A stretch of DNA of 64,000 bases, taken from Bryoerythrophyllum caledonicum. Its lineage: Eukaryota > Streptophyta > Bryopsida > Pottiales > Pottiaceae. The position numbers and the translations under genes were made by a program. The notes below the pieces were generated by a model. The model made no database searches and was not told the origin of the DNA. It was given only the letters and a program-made list of their open reading frames with translations. The DNA lies in the NCBI GenBank assembly GCA_963971425.1, contig OZ020519.1, positions 21,845,397 through 21,909,396 of the forward strand, read 5' to 3'. Shown in pieces: positions 54,970 to 64,000 of the stretch (positions are counted from its first letter, which is position 1; the number at the start of each line of letters is the position of its first letter).

Positions 54970-57134
54970 ATGAAGTCTGTGCCGATGGCTAAGAAGAAGA
55001 AGACGGATAGAGATGGGCACGACAGGAGAGACGAAGAGCCGGCAGTGGGGCTTCCACCCTTGGCCCGCGTCCTTCCGGACATCCCCGAGGACCTAGACGA
55101 ATTCAACCTCCTGAAGTCGAGCCTGAAGACGATGGGTTGCGAGGATTTACTCGAAGTTCCCTGGGGCATGCGAGAGGAGGTCTACATCCAGGAGCTCATC
55201 GGCACCCTAGACGAAAAGTACAAGGGGTTGCTGAGAGCCCATCCGGAAAACTGGGGAGTTCCGGAATGGTCCCAGATGTACGACTTCTGTGGCGGACGCA
55301 CCAAAGTGGTGGAACGACGGGACGAATTCCTGGTGCACGAATTTGCGAGCCCGGCGGACCCAAAGGACGGCTACAACATGCAAGACCTTCGGCACCTAGA
55401 CGCCCAGCTTGTGCTAGGGTTTTTAAACCCTATCTTCCATCCGGAAAAGCCGAAGAGGGTGGTGGCGAAGTGGGCCTGCACCTTCCTCGGGGCACTCCGG
55501 AAGAAGATAGTTGTGGATTGGGAAACGCTCATGACGGACATGATCAACCATCTTGTAGCCAACCTCCAGAGGGTGAAGAAGACAACAACACCCTTGGCCT
55601 CCTATGTGGTGCACCTCTATGCGCACCACCAGCAACTCACTATGGCGGAAGTCCGAAAGTACAACATTGTCCTCAACTTCCAGTAGTACGGAGGAGACGA
55701 GTCTGAAGAGGAAGAATCCGGAGAAGGGGAGCCAGCTCCGGAAGCAGCCACCACCAGCACTCCAGAAGGCCCCAAAGAGACCTTGGGGGAAGGAACCCGA
55801 GACGGAGAGTCCAGGCATCCATAGCTCATCTGCATCGTCCGGAGAAGACGAGTCTGGACCCTCATAGGGGACCAACCAAAAGAAGAGGAAGGTGGACCGG
55901 GACAACTCCAAGGGTCAGCTCAAGCTGATGGATGAGCTCACCCGCGACATTGGCTGGAGGGTTGGACTCCTTAAGGAGACCAACTACATCATCACCACCA
56001 ATGTGGAACAGATCTTCCGGAGCCTAGGCGTGGAACGACTGGAGGACGCTATCCACAAGGTGGAGGAACTCCGGAGCCGGGATGTGGGCACAAAGGCGTT
56101 GCACACCCAAATTGCGTCTCTGTACAAGGCCATGAATGAAATGGAGAAGAAGATGAAGCGGTACCTCGAAGAAGCAGCGCTAGCAGTGACGGCCCGGAAA
56201 TTGGCGGAAGCGAAGGCCAAAGCTTCCGCACCAGCTTTACTGGAGGTCCGGGCTGCCCTGGACATTCCGGTCAACATGGTCAACCGGAGCCGGCTCTTCA
56301 CCGAACTAGTGGAGAAGAAGGAGAAGGTCACCCGGGCCAACATCATCCGGTTTCTCCTCGACCAGGCGGACAAGATGGGACGGACTTGGGAGCAGATGAA
56401 GCTGCTGGTCGATAACATTGTCGTGGAGTTCCCAGAAGGTCACCCGGGCCAACATCATCCGGTTTCTCCTCGACCAGGCGGACAAGATGGGACGGACTTG
56501 GGAGCAGATGAAGCTGCTGGTCGATAACATTGTCGTGGAGTTCCCAGAAGAACCAGCAGGACCTGGACCAGAAGGCACCCCGACCACAATACGAACCGTA
56601 GGCCCTCCGGAACCACCGACCAAGACCACTCCAGCTCCGGGAACCTCCGCGAATCCGGAGTCCCTGGATACTCCGCCACGGACGCAGACGGAGGGGATCG
56701 TACCCCCTAACTCGAGTACAAGTGAGATCCTGAAGACACTTCCGGAAATCCTTTCGCCACCCAATATGCGGCTTCGAGATCCTCCGGTAGAAGGCAGCCT
56801 CCCAGCTGCACCAAGGTCCGTGTCACAGAGGTTGGCGCTCGGACCCAGGAGTCCGTCCGGAAGCTACAAGGACTTGGTCCAGGAGACCGGGTCAGCTTCC
56901 GCTGCGAGGGCTTCAGCACCTCCGCTTCCGGAAGGTTCTCCGGCACAGCCCCCTCCACCGCTGGACGCCAGTACTCCGATGGTGGTTGTTCCTCCATCAG
57001 CCGGACCATCAACTAGGAAGACCAACCTTTCACCGGCGATTTCAAAGAAGGCAAAGGGTAAGGCGCGCGTTCCGGTGGAGATCTCCCCCTCCCGCCGGAG
57101 TGGGAGAAATCGGGGCCCAAGAGCTCCCACTTAG
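54970..57134 (+). pseudogene. Family R ORF (gag-like or accessory protein), broken
   Basis: Starts at ATG 54970. Frame one ends at TAG 55684; a second frame carries the acidic SSSASSGEDESGPS segment to TAG near 55,865 and QKKRKVDRD beyond it; ORF 55892-56527 follows, with a long coiled coil (residues about 60-125 of that part) and NIIRFLLDQADKMGRTWEQM; then a Pro-rich tail to 57134 with KKAKGKARVPVEISPSRRSG, a basic nuclear-signal-like end. Order on the protein: helical N-domain, acidic spacer, basic patch, coiled coil, helical domain, Pro/Ser tail. The same order is recognisable at 15.3-13.4 kb. No zinc knuckle or protease motif was seen, so it is not an ordinary gag. Function not known. Confidence 0.6.
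56323..56546 (+). repeat. 112-bp perfect tandem duplication inside the family R ORF
   Basis: The segment beginning GAAGGTCACCCGGGCCAACA at 56323 is repeated without visible change from 56435. Because 112 is not divisible by 3, the second copy and everything after it change frame, which explains why the ORF is split at 56.4-56.5 kb. The lack of differences marks it as recent. Confidence 0.92.
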
Positions 57135-57800
57135 GATTAGTTAGATTTTATGTTTCTTTTTCTTCTTTTCTCCGGGTTAGAGTCTGGATCAGCGGCGACT
57201 AACAATGGGGCCCCAAGTGCTCCCGGCTACTGCCGGAATCAATAGCCAGTTTTGTAGTTAGAGTAGGAATTCCGGAGGTTGGAACTGTCCCGAGATTTTA
57301 GGATCTGAGATCCGATCTGGGACTTTTCCGGATTTCTCGGATCTTTTAGATAAGATCTAGCGGATTTTTCGTAGACATGGGTAGAAGGAAATCTGAAATT
57401 AGAGAATTCAGAGAGTACTTAGTAGTGAGGTTTTGGGCAAAACCTCTTGTCTTGTATTCTCACTTAGTAATACACACTACTCTTTTGGACCAGCCTTGCT
57501 ATCTCGTGCATGTAAGTGGTGTGTGGACCTTCGTGGGTGTCGGATCCATTCTTGTGGATAGGGTTGTGTAAGTTTATTTTCCGGTTGAGTGTGTCTCACT
57601 GTTTTGCCGGAGGGGGAAACCATTAAAATAGGTGTCAGGAGATTACCCGGGAGAGCTGGAGAGAGCTATTGCAGAGGTGTTCCTGGTAGTCTCCAGGGTC
57701 CGGAAGTAGCCAGGAGGGGTAGAGATAACCTGTAGAGGTGTTCCTTGGGATCTCTACTTTGCGGTAGGAACCGTGCAAAACTGGATTCCGGTTGTGAGTG

Positions 57801-60220
57801 GCCAAAGTGGGCCCATACTCTTTTTCTTCATTTTTTTGAGTTTTTTGATAGTATTAACCAAGTTTTAGTTAAATTGGTGGACAATCCATCTATTAGGGTC
57901 AAATTCCTAGATTAATAGGCCTAGAGCCATGATGTGACATTAAACTTCCCATTCGTCCTCCTTCCTACTAATATGCTTGAAAGTGTAGTGGAAGTAGAAT
58001 GGAAATGAAGAAAAGGATAAACAATGGAAAGAAAAGTCTTTGGAAAATGACTAAAATTTGAGAAATGGGTCAAAAAATATGGGAAAGATTGGAAGAGTGT
58101 CTGCTAGCAGGTAGAAGTAGTGGTAAAATTTCTAGAATTTTCCGAGTTGAATTGCTATTTATTTCTAGGGTTTGACTAGTGGATCGGCGGGTTGACCGTT
58201 CGGGAAAAATACTTAGGAACCTTCAAAAATGCTAAGGAAATTCAGGAATACTAATTAGGGTGCTAGGAGTCCGGCTGTGTGGTTAGTTTTTGAATTTATA
58301 AGTAAATTGAAAGTCATCAGTAGATAGTATTAGATCTAGTGTAATAGTCTTTAAGAGATCAAAAGAAAAAGAAAAAGGAAAAAAAAAAGAAAAAAAAGAA
58401 AAAGGAAGTGGTTGGATGTGCTTCTCCATGCACATGCCACATGACAATTCTTGCCACCATGGATTTAATTTTAGGGAGGCTTGTCAGGAGCAAAGCGGCG
58501 AGTTAATGCTCGTGATAAACTTAAACCATGCCAAAGCGGCTGTAAGTAGCCAATCCTGCACTTCTGTGAGAGGTCATGGGCTGCCTCATTAAAACTAAGC
58601 CAGTCTTGTCGGGGAAGAAAAAGAGATAGGCAGAGAAAAAAAAGGAAAAAAAAAAGGAAAGGGAGGAGCCAGGCGGAATCCCTGGCGAGGAGAGCTGGAG
58701 CTCTCTGTTTTTGGAGAGCCGTTCGAGAGGTGCGCGCTGGGCGCGCGAAGGAGAATCGTGGGGGTGTGCTGCACCGCGATCGGCGAATGGGAGAGGAGCT
58801 CCTGCGAGCAAGCAAGCTGGAGCTCGTTGTTTTCGTTTGTTGTTTTCCTTTTTTTAGGGCACCTGTGTGAGAGAGTCGTTTTTTTTTTCTTTGCGCACCT
58901 GTGTGTGCGAGAGCTGGAGGATCGGGAGCTGGAGCTCTCGTTTTCGTGTGCTGTTGGGAGAGGTGCGCCGCTGAGCGCGCGAGCAAGGAGCTCCTGCGAG
59001 CGGGGGAGCTGGAGGATCGGAGGCTGGAGCTCTCCTGTTTTTCGTGGTGCTGTTTTGTTGAGAGGTGCGCATCTGGGCGCGCAGAGGAGAATCGTGTGCG
59101 TGCGTCGCGGCTGCGTGGAAGAGGAGCTCCCGTGAGCGTGGGCGAGTTGCGGACCTGTGTGGTTTTTTTGGGGGAAGAACGCGCGGAGTGCGCGGAGAGA
59201 GAGGAGCTCGCGCGAGCTGGGCTCGGTTCCGGGAAGCTGTTCGGCGAGGAGAGGCTCGCAGGAGGGTGCGCGAGGTGTGAGGAGACTGCGCGCCTGTGTG
59301 CGCAAGGTGCGAGGTGCAAGTTTTCTTTTATGCTTACTTTTTTTTCTTTTCTTGTGTGTGTGAGGCGGTCGGTGTTGTGGCTGTTGGGATTGCGGGGTCC
59401 GTGAATTGATCACGAGGTCTGGTTCTGAGCTCGGGAGAGAGAGCCATTTTTAAAAAAAAAATTTGGTGTTGAGAGAGGCGCTCGAGTGCGCGGAGGAGCT
59501 GACACGAGCTGGAGAAGATTCGAGGGGGAGGATCGATCTGGAGGGTGCCGGCGTTTGTAAACGCCTCTAATTACAGGTGTTGTGTCGAAGTGTGAGTCTG
59601 GTGTGAATTGCCGGAGGTCGTCACTCGGCTTGTCGCGGAGCTGGGGGCGTCTGTGCGAGAGATCAAGAGCCTGCGCGCGCGGTGCGATCCGGAGAGAAGG
59701 TGCTGGAGAGTTGCGAGGAGCAAGGTGTTAAAATTCTGGTGGCCGAATCTCATGCGGAAGCGCTGGTAAATTTTTACCAGAATTAGGTATTTGGCCACAA
59801 GTTCCATAAGAGTTGAACCGGTCCACAGCCCATTGACTCTATTTTGTATGCATCAGTTCGTCTTTGGTTCATAATGATGTGTTGAGATCGTTGGTGCATG
59901 GAAAATTCTTGTGATGGTAGTTTCTATGTCCTCGGCCTGCTGATATTGGTTCTAAGTGGATCATTCAAGTTGGAAATGAGTTGCTGATCATTGTGAGAGG
60001 AAATTTTTTTGGATTCGGAGTCCCGAATCAAGAGATAAGTGCTGCTGAAGTTGCTGCCACAAAACAGGATCTCGATCAGGCCTGATCAGCCGACCTAAAC
60101 CCAAAAAAAAAAAAAAAAAAAACAAATTTTTTAAAAAAATAAATAATAAAAATAATAATCATAATAAATGATAACCGTAATAATTAGATAACAAATAATT
60201 AAATAATTACTTATACCTAA
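57801..60220. other. Non-coding region with A-rich and GC-rich blocks
   Basis: 58,340-58,410 is an A/G-rich simple sequence; 58,690-59,560 is a GC-rich block full of GAGCTGGAG and GAGAGGTGCGC; 60,090-60,180 is an A-run followed by AATAATAAT. Long Ser/Arg-rich ORFs on both strands of the GC-rich block arise from its composition. I see no gene. Confidence 0.5.
58692..59100. repeat. Imperfect direct repeats in GC-rich block
   Basis: GAGCTGGAGCTCTC-TGTTTTT-(spacer)-GAGAGGTGCGC-(spacer)-GGGCGCGC-GAGGAGAATCGTG occurs at about 58,692-58,760 and 59,029-59,095, with a partial third copy at about 58,928-58,985. GAGCTGGAGGATCGG is repeated at 58,912 and 59,008. Confidence 0.65.
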
Positions 60221-61326
60221 TTAATTTATCCAGAGATAAGTGTTTAAATTCCAGGGAAGGGTTAATCGAGTTCACTTAACTAGGTTAAGATAATAGTATT
60301 ATTAAATTCTAAATATATAAATAGATATGCCCAAGATCCAACTCCAGTAAAATTAGAATCTACAGTTAAGTATAAGGAATGGTTAAGTGGTGTAACAATA
60401 GGACCTTGTAGGTTTAAAAATTGATTCTCTTAGGGGGTCTATTTTTGGGCTTACACCGGTCAGTACCAGAATTCTTCCCTATGATAGGAAAAAAGCTTGA
60501 CACCAATACCTAGACGGGATAACCATAGTGAAACGGTGAGCCTCTATTCCGGAGAATTGCCACCATACCCACTGGAATGTCGTTGTAGTCCGGATTAGTC
60601 TCTGTGTGACCGCGTCCGAGAGGCCTTCCGGATGTCGTGAGAGCCGACGTCTGGCAACAACAATCAAATTACCAGTTAGCAGAGTAGGGAGAGTGGTGTT
60701 CGGTCACTATAAAGTCCGGACAGTGGGTGCCTAGCCACTTAAAGTCACCGGGCAGTGGGAAACCCAGCCACTTACACAAAACAGGGTCAGTGGACTCTTG
60801 CCACTCGTTTAAAAACTCCAAGAGACTCTCTGAAGAGGAATAGAGATAAATTAAACTACCCTCTAGACTTCCGGAGATTACTTACCAGAAATCACTGTAC
60901 ATAATCCAGAATCCGGAAGGATCCGGATCTACCCTACGTTAGTATTGACTATAGCTAACTCATAAACGGATTGCTGGGATATAGTTTAGTAATCCGAAAT
61001 ATTGGAGAAAGAACATTAGGTCTATGTGGGAACGAAACCGAAGCGGTTACTCTGGAAAACATCTAGTGACGATTGGGTGCATTCCGGAGGGATACTGTCT
61101 CTACGAACTGCAACAAGATGCATCAAGGTATGTCTTCTTCACGTTGATAACATTATTCAACATACATTGTCATATGCCGTCCCGTGATTGTGTCGTTTTC
61201 CTCCTAGTGGGTAATGCCTAGCTCAAAGTGGTAAAAAGTGGAAGGGGGATTCCAAAGATACCGAGGAACCCCACATTTTATCAAGTTGAGGTCTAGGTCA
61301 GCCCCACAGTAAGGATTTGTACCGTG
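60221..61326 (+). repeat. Probable 5' LTR region of a Ty3/gypsy element
   Basis: Non-coding sequence immediately upstream of a primer-binding site, with a TATA-like AAATATATAAATAG at about 60,310 and several short GTGG/CCAC repeats (CAGTGGGTGCCTAGCCACTT and relatives at 60,720-60,810). The 3' copy is outside the window, so LTR limits cannot be proved and the start given is approximate. Confidence 0.4.
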
Positions 61327-61344
61327 TGGCGCCAATTGGGGAAC
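61327..61344 (+). promoter_or_regulatory. Primer-binding site TGGCGCCAATTGGGGAAC
   Basis: TGGCGCC followed by (N)TTGGGGA is the usual form of primer-binding sites in plant Ty3/gypsy (Tat/Athila-type) elements. It lies 574 bp before the gag ATG. Confidence 0.65.
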
Positions 61345-61917
61345 AACTTTCCAACGGGGTGATGCTCGTGGAGACATTCCTCAATTCAGTTAGCTTTTTG
61401 TCGTTTGCCCTTGAAGGATAGTCCTTAATAGGATTCTTTGGCGGTTCCATTGAGCTAAAACTCCACAACTAAAACTCTGGTCTTGGTCTTGAGTCAGTCC
61501 ATCCTCGTGATAGTATTGGGAGTAGGAGTGTTGAAAACACCCACTCATCGTTCGAGATAGGCCGTGCTTCGTGTAGATCCACCCACGTCGACCTTTAAAC
61601 CTTGGACGGAAAACCTTTTGGGGGGACATGACTACCATCAACGAACGATAAGACCTTACCCTTGGACCCTAGAGTAGATGTCCCGTGCCACAAGGTCCCA
61701 AAGACCTTCCCTCACACCACCGTGGGAACCAGCCAGTGAACGAAGGAGTAGGTCTAGGGAACTCACCGAGGACACGGCAGAAGGATTCTTAGAGGTATAG
61801 CTAGAGGCTCTCCCAGCTCCTTTCCTTCCTTTTCCCCCATCTTTTCCTTCCACTTCATTCGATCCGGTGAACACCACCAACACCACTAGTCCACGAGGCA
61901 CCACCTCAGCCCCTACC

Positions 61918-64000
61918 ATGGCCTCTGAAGGACCACCCCCGGTCCGGCCTCCCATTAATCCCTTGGTTCAGCCAAGGGGTTTACCAATCGTAGTACCCAA
62001 GGGCTTGTAAGCGGCGCCTATGCCACCCAACTTGCCCACATTTTGAGGAACCAAGGATGAAGACCCCTCTGCTCACGTGGAATGGTTTCTAGAGCTCCTC
62101 ACTACTTGCCTCATCACCAACACTGATTATTTCCTAGTGTGGTTCTCGTGTACCTTGAAGGATGCCGCTTACGAGTGGCATAGGAATCACCCCCCCGACA
62201 CCTTTGAGGATTGGGATAGCCTCATGAGGGCCTTTTTGGAGCACTTTAGACCCGAAGTAGGTCAAAGTAATGCTCTCACAACCCTAGCCGCGCTACGCCA
62301 AGGTCCTGGGGAGGAAATCACGACCTACATTAGGAGATTCGAGCTAGTGGTTATAAGATTCGTGGGCAATCTCCTCACCAATGACACCTTAACCCAATTC
62401 TTTATCCAAGAGTTCAACAATGAGGGAACCATTAGTGAGATTTTGAAGGTCCGCCCTACATCGTTAGACGCTGCCAAGGCACAAGCTAGGCTAATAGAGC
62501 AAGTTGATCGAGACCAAGAGCGTATGTGTAGGAAGGAAGAGCACCACATCCCTAGTTTCATACCAATCCATGCCAAGGGCAAGAGACCAGCCCTAGAACC
62601 TAACCAAGGAGCCACGGGTGCACAAGTTCCTATGTGGAACTACTATGCTCCATCCTTGAACGTTAGGCCACTAGTAGCTCTCCCCGAGCTCGCCTATCAT
62701 GAAGAGCGGGGCACATGGAAGGAGGAAATGAAGAACGAAATCCTCCAATGCCAACAAGGCTTCCAGGACCAATTAGCTCAACAAATCAAGGCCATGCAAG
62801 ACCAAATGGCCTTGTTGATTAAAAACCAAGTCCCTAACCCCACACCTCCACCCATAGAGTACGGTAGACATGCTTTGGGCCTATGGTGTACTCAATGTGG
62901 TCAACCAGGCCATACCAATCCTTTTTGCACCACTCCAGTGGAAGCACCTCAAAACCAAGCCACTCAATCCCCGTATGTGCCTCCCGTAGGAACCAACCAC
63001 CGGCGGTAACTAACTATGTACCGCAAGGCTATGCACCTCCGAGGCAAGGTTATGGGGGACCTTTGAGACCACAATATGAAATCCATCACACGTGTCGCAA
63101 GAGGCACGCACCGGGGCAGTGTTGGGTCGAAATTGGAGTAGTATGTGGTAACTGTGGAGGTAATCACATTACCTAAGTGTGTCGTAGACCGGACAAGGTA
63201 ATTCCCATGCCCTTTCTACCAGGGAACTACCCTCAACAAGCTCAAGACCACTTGAGAGGTGCACGTAACCCACCTCCGATAATACCCTTAGGCCGCCTAG
63301 TCTCTATTACGACTACAACAATAACCTCCAAAATCAAACTCCTCCAGTGGGGGTTAATACCAAGGACGGTTACATCTCTATTAACCAAGGGCAAATCCAT
63401 GGGGGCCAACAAAACCAAGGGCAAAACCACGGTGGGCAACAAAACCAAGGCCCACAAGATGTTCGCTATGCCACCATGTCAAGTGAAATGGTTTCCACGC
63501 ATACTCCTTCCCTCACTGAGCTCAATGTAGTCTTCCACGAGGTGAGCACAACCAAGGAGGCTAGAACTTGTGAGTTACCGGCATTAGCAGTCCAAACTCG
63601 GTCTAACCGGCGGGAACCTAGATATTCGAGTCTCACTCCACCCATACCGGAAGATAGTGAGACCTCAGAGGAAGATTCACCTCACTTCTCTGACCTAAAC
63701 AAAACCACCAAGGAGGCGGTGGAAGGCACTCGACTAGCCAACTTGAAGGCCTCCCATGGGACACCTAGGTCCCGAACACCAATATCTACCCCCCAAGAGA
63801 AATGAGAAGGTCCACCAATTCCTAGTCCGGATGTTAACGCATTCCCAGTTGTCAAGGAGCAAGTGGGAGAAGGACCTTATGACTTATGGGCGGATTTGAG
63901 TCGCCTTAAGGCGGACATTACCATTGCTCAACTATTAGAGGTATCACCACCTATGAGGAAAGTTCTTAGGTCGGGCACCCCAGTGAAGCGGAGGCCTAAA
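61918..64000 (+). pseudogene. Ty3/gypsy gag polyprotein, N-terminal part, cut by window edge
   Basis: Frame one from ATG 61918: stops TAA 62008 and TGA 62044 interrupt an N-terminal Pro-rich part, after which the frame is open to 63009. Domains: retrotransposon gag core with AAYEWHRNHPPDTFEDW-like block (residues about 75-100 from the ATG) and FLEHFRPEVG; a basic linker; a CCHC zinc knuckle CTQCGQPGHTNPFC (62887-62928). A frameshift after 63,000 leads to CRKRHAPGQC and CGNCGGNHIT-stop-VC, a second knuckle with a stop in it (63,174). After another frame change, a QNQG-repeat spacer and near the edge YDLWADLSRLKADI then QLLEVSPPMRKVL, the usual linker before the protease of plant gypsy elements. 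The protease and polymerase lie beyond the window. The three stops are all explicable as C-to-T changes (Arg CGA, Gln CAA). Confidence 0.82.
62887..62928 (+). other. CCHC zinc knuckle of gag
   Basis: C-x2-C-x4-H-x4-C, intact (CTQCGQPGHTNPFC); binds RNA during packaging in retroelements. Confidence 0.85.

Larger units (their letters stand above)
54440..57800 (+). mobile_element. Longest family R retroelement copy
   Basis: The 5' part (54,440-54,960) matches in landmark order the minus-strand block at 2.3-2.83 kb (GTGTGGGA, TGGAAGTTAAC, AAAATCTGG, then GTACTAACGG and a leader ending in a CTCTTTCTCTCTTTCTC tract). It carries the family ORF at 54,970-57,134. After the ORF, 57,135-57,800 is non-coding with two short direct repeats, each an AGAGGTGTTCCT/TAGTCTCCAGG-like block (57,675-57,690 and 57,735-57,750). 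No LTR pair or protease/RT genes are visible, so it looks non-autonomous. Confidence 0.55.

Noticed and set aside
57070..57095. GGTGGAGATCTCCCCC resembling the palindrome
   Set aside because: Only the central GGAGATCTCC matches; it lies in the Pro-rich tail of family R with normal codon use.
58471..59413. Ser/Arg/Pro-rich ORFs of about 270-280 aa on the minus strand and Arg/Glu-rich ORFs on the plus strand
   Set aside because: Composition-driven in a GC-rich repeat block; overlapping open frames on both strands, no domain.

Overview
The window looks like repeat-rich nuclear DNA of a land plant or a close streptophyte relative, probably a non-flowering lineage. The signs are spliced genes with GT-AG introns, one intact small acidic protein gene with a plant-type N-terminal motif and a telo-box, a decayed gene of the plant 'nodulation-related' sulfotransferase-like family, CCCTAAA-type telomeric repeats, and large amounts of nested mobile DNA. 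No tRNA, rRNA or bacterial-type operons were seen. I could not run any search, so the species is not assigned.

Layout. 1-0.9 kb: a decayed coiled-coil ORF. 1.0-2.85 kb: GC-rich minisatellites and a remnant (minus strand) of a retroelement-like family called 'family R' here. 2.85-8.7 kb: a decayed element with a ParB/Srx-like spliced gene (minus) and a SWIM-like ORF (plus), peppered with a 20-bp palindrome GTGTGCCGCTGGCGGCACAC, ten copies of which form an array inside one intron. 10.0-18.2 kb: a degraded LINE (plus), split by a 5,167-bp TG...CA insertion (11,792-16,958) with a 5-bp target duplication; the insertion carries a family R ORF. 18.9-19.4 kb: a PIF/Harbinger transposase remnant. 20.25-21.57 kb: the best host gene, 5 exons, 197 aa. 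23.9-25.3 kb: the sulfotransferase-like pseudogene. 25.8-33.05 kb: a LINE (minus) with endonuclease, RT, RNase H and a Cys/His C-terminus; a 5'-truncated sister copy with a 12-bp target duplication is nested in it.

34,460-53,110 is the most striking object: an 18.65-kb DNA transposon with perfect 24-bp terminal inverted repeats and a 7/8-matching 8-bp target duplication. It encodes, on the plus strand, a 1,031-aa DUF7869-type protein (probable DDE transposase) and a 145-aa acidic protein, and on the minus strand a roughly 1,440-aa spliced protein with a ParB/Srx-like middle region and a C-terminal FCP1/NIF-type HAD phosphatase domain, plus a second, motif-poor FCP1-like protein. About 26 copies of the palindrome CCGGAGATCTCCGG lie inside this element and none was seen outside it. 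The two outermost copies at each end share one asymmetric variant (CCGGATATCTCCGG, the last one inverted). Pairing of a ParB-like protein with an element-specific palindrome is seen in both the 2.85-8.7 kb remnant and the 18.65-kb element, which suggests a parS-like or VANC-like DNA-recognition system carried by a little-described giant transposon group. That function is inference.

54.4-57.1 kb: the longest family R copy (plus), with stops and a 112-bp frame-breaking tandem duplication. 57.1-60.2 kb: non-coding, including a GC-rich repeat block. 60.2-64.0 kb: the 5' part of a Ty3/gypsy element (probable LTR, PBS TGGCGCC..., gag with zinc knuckles), cut by the window edge.
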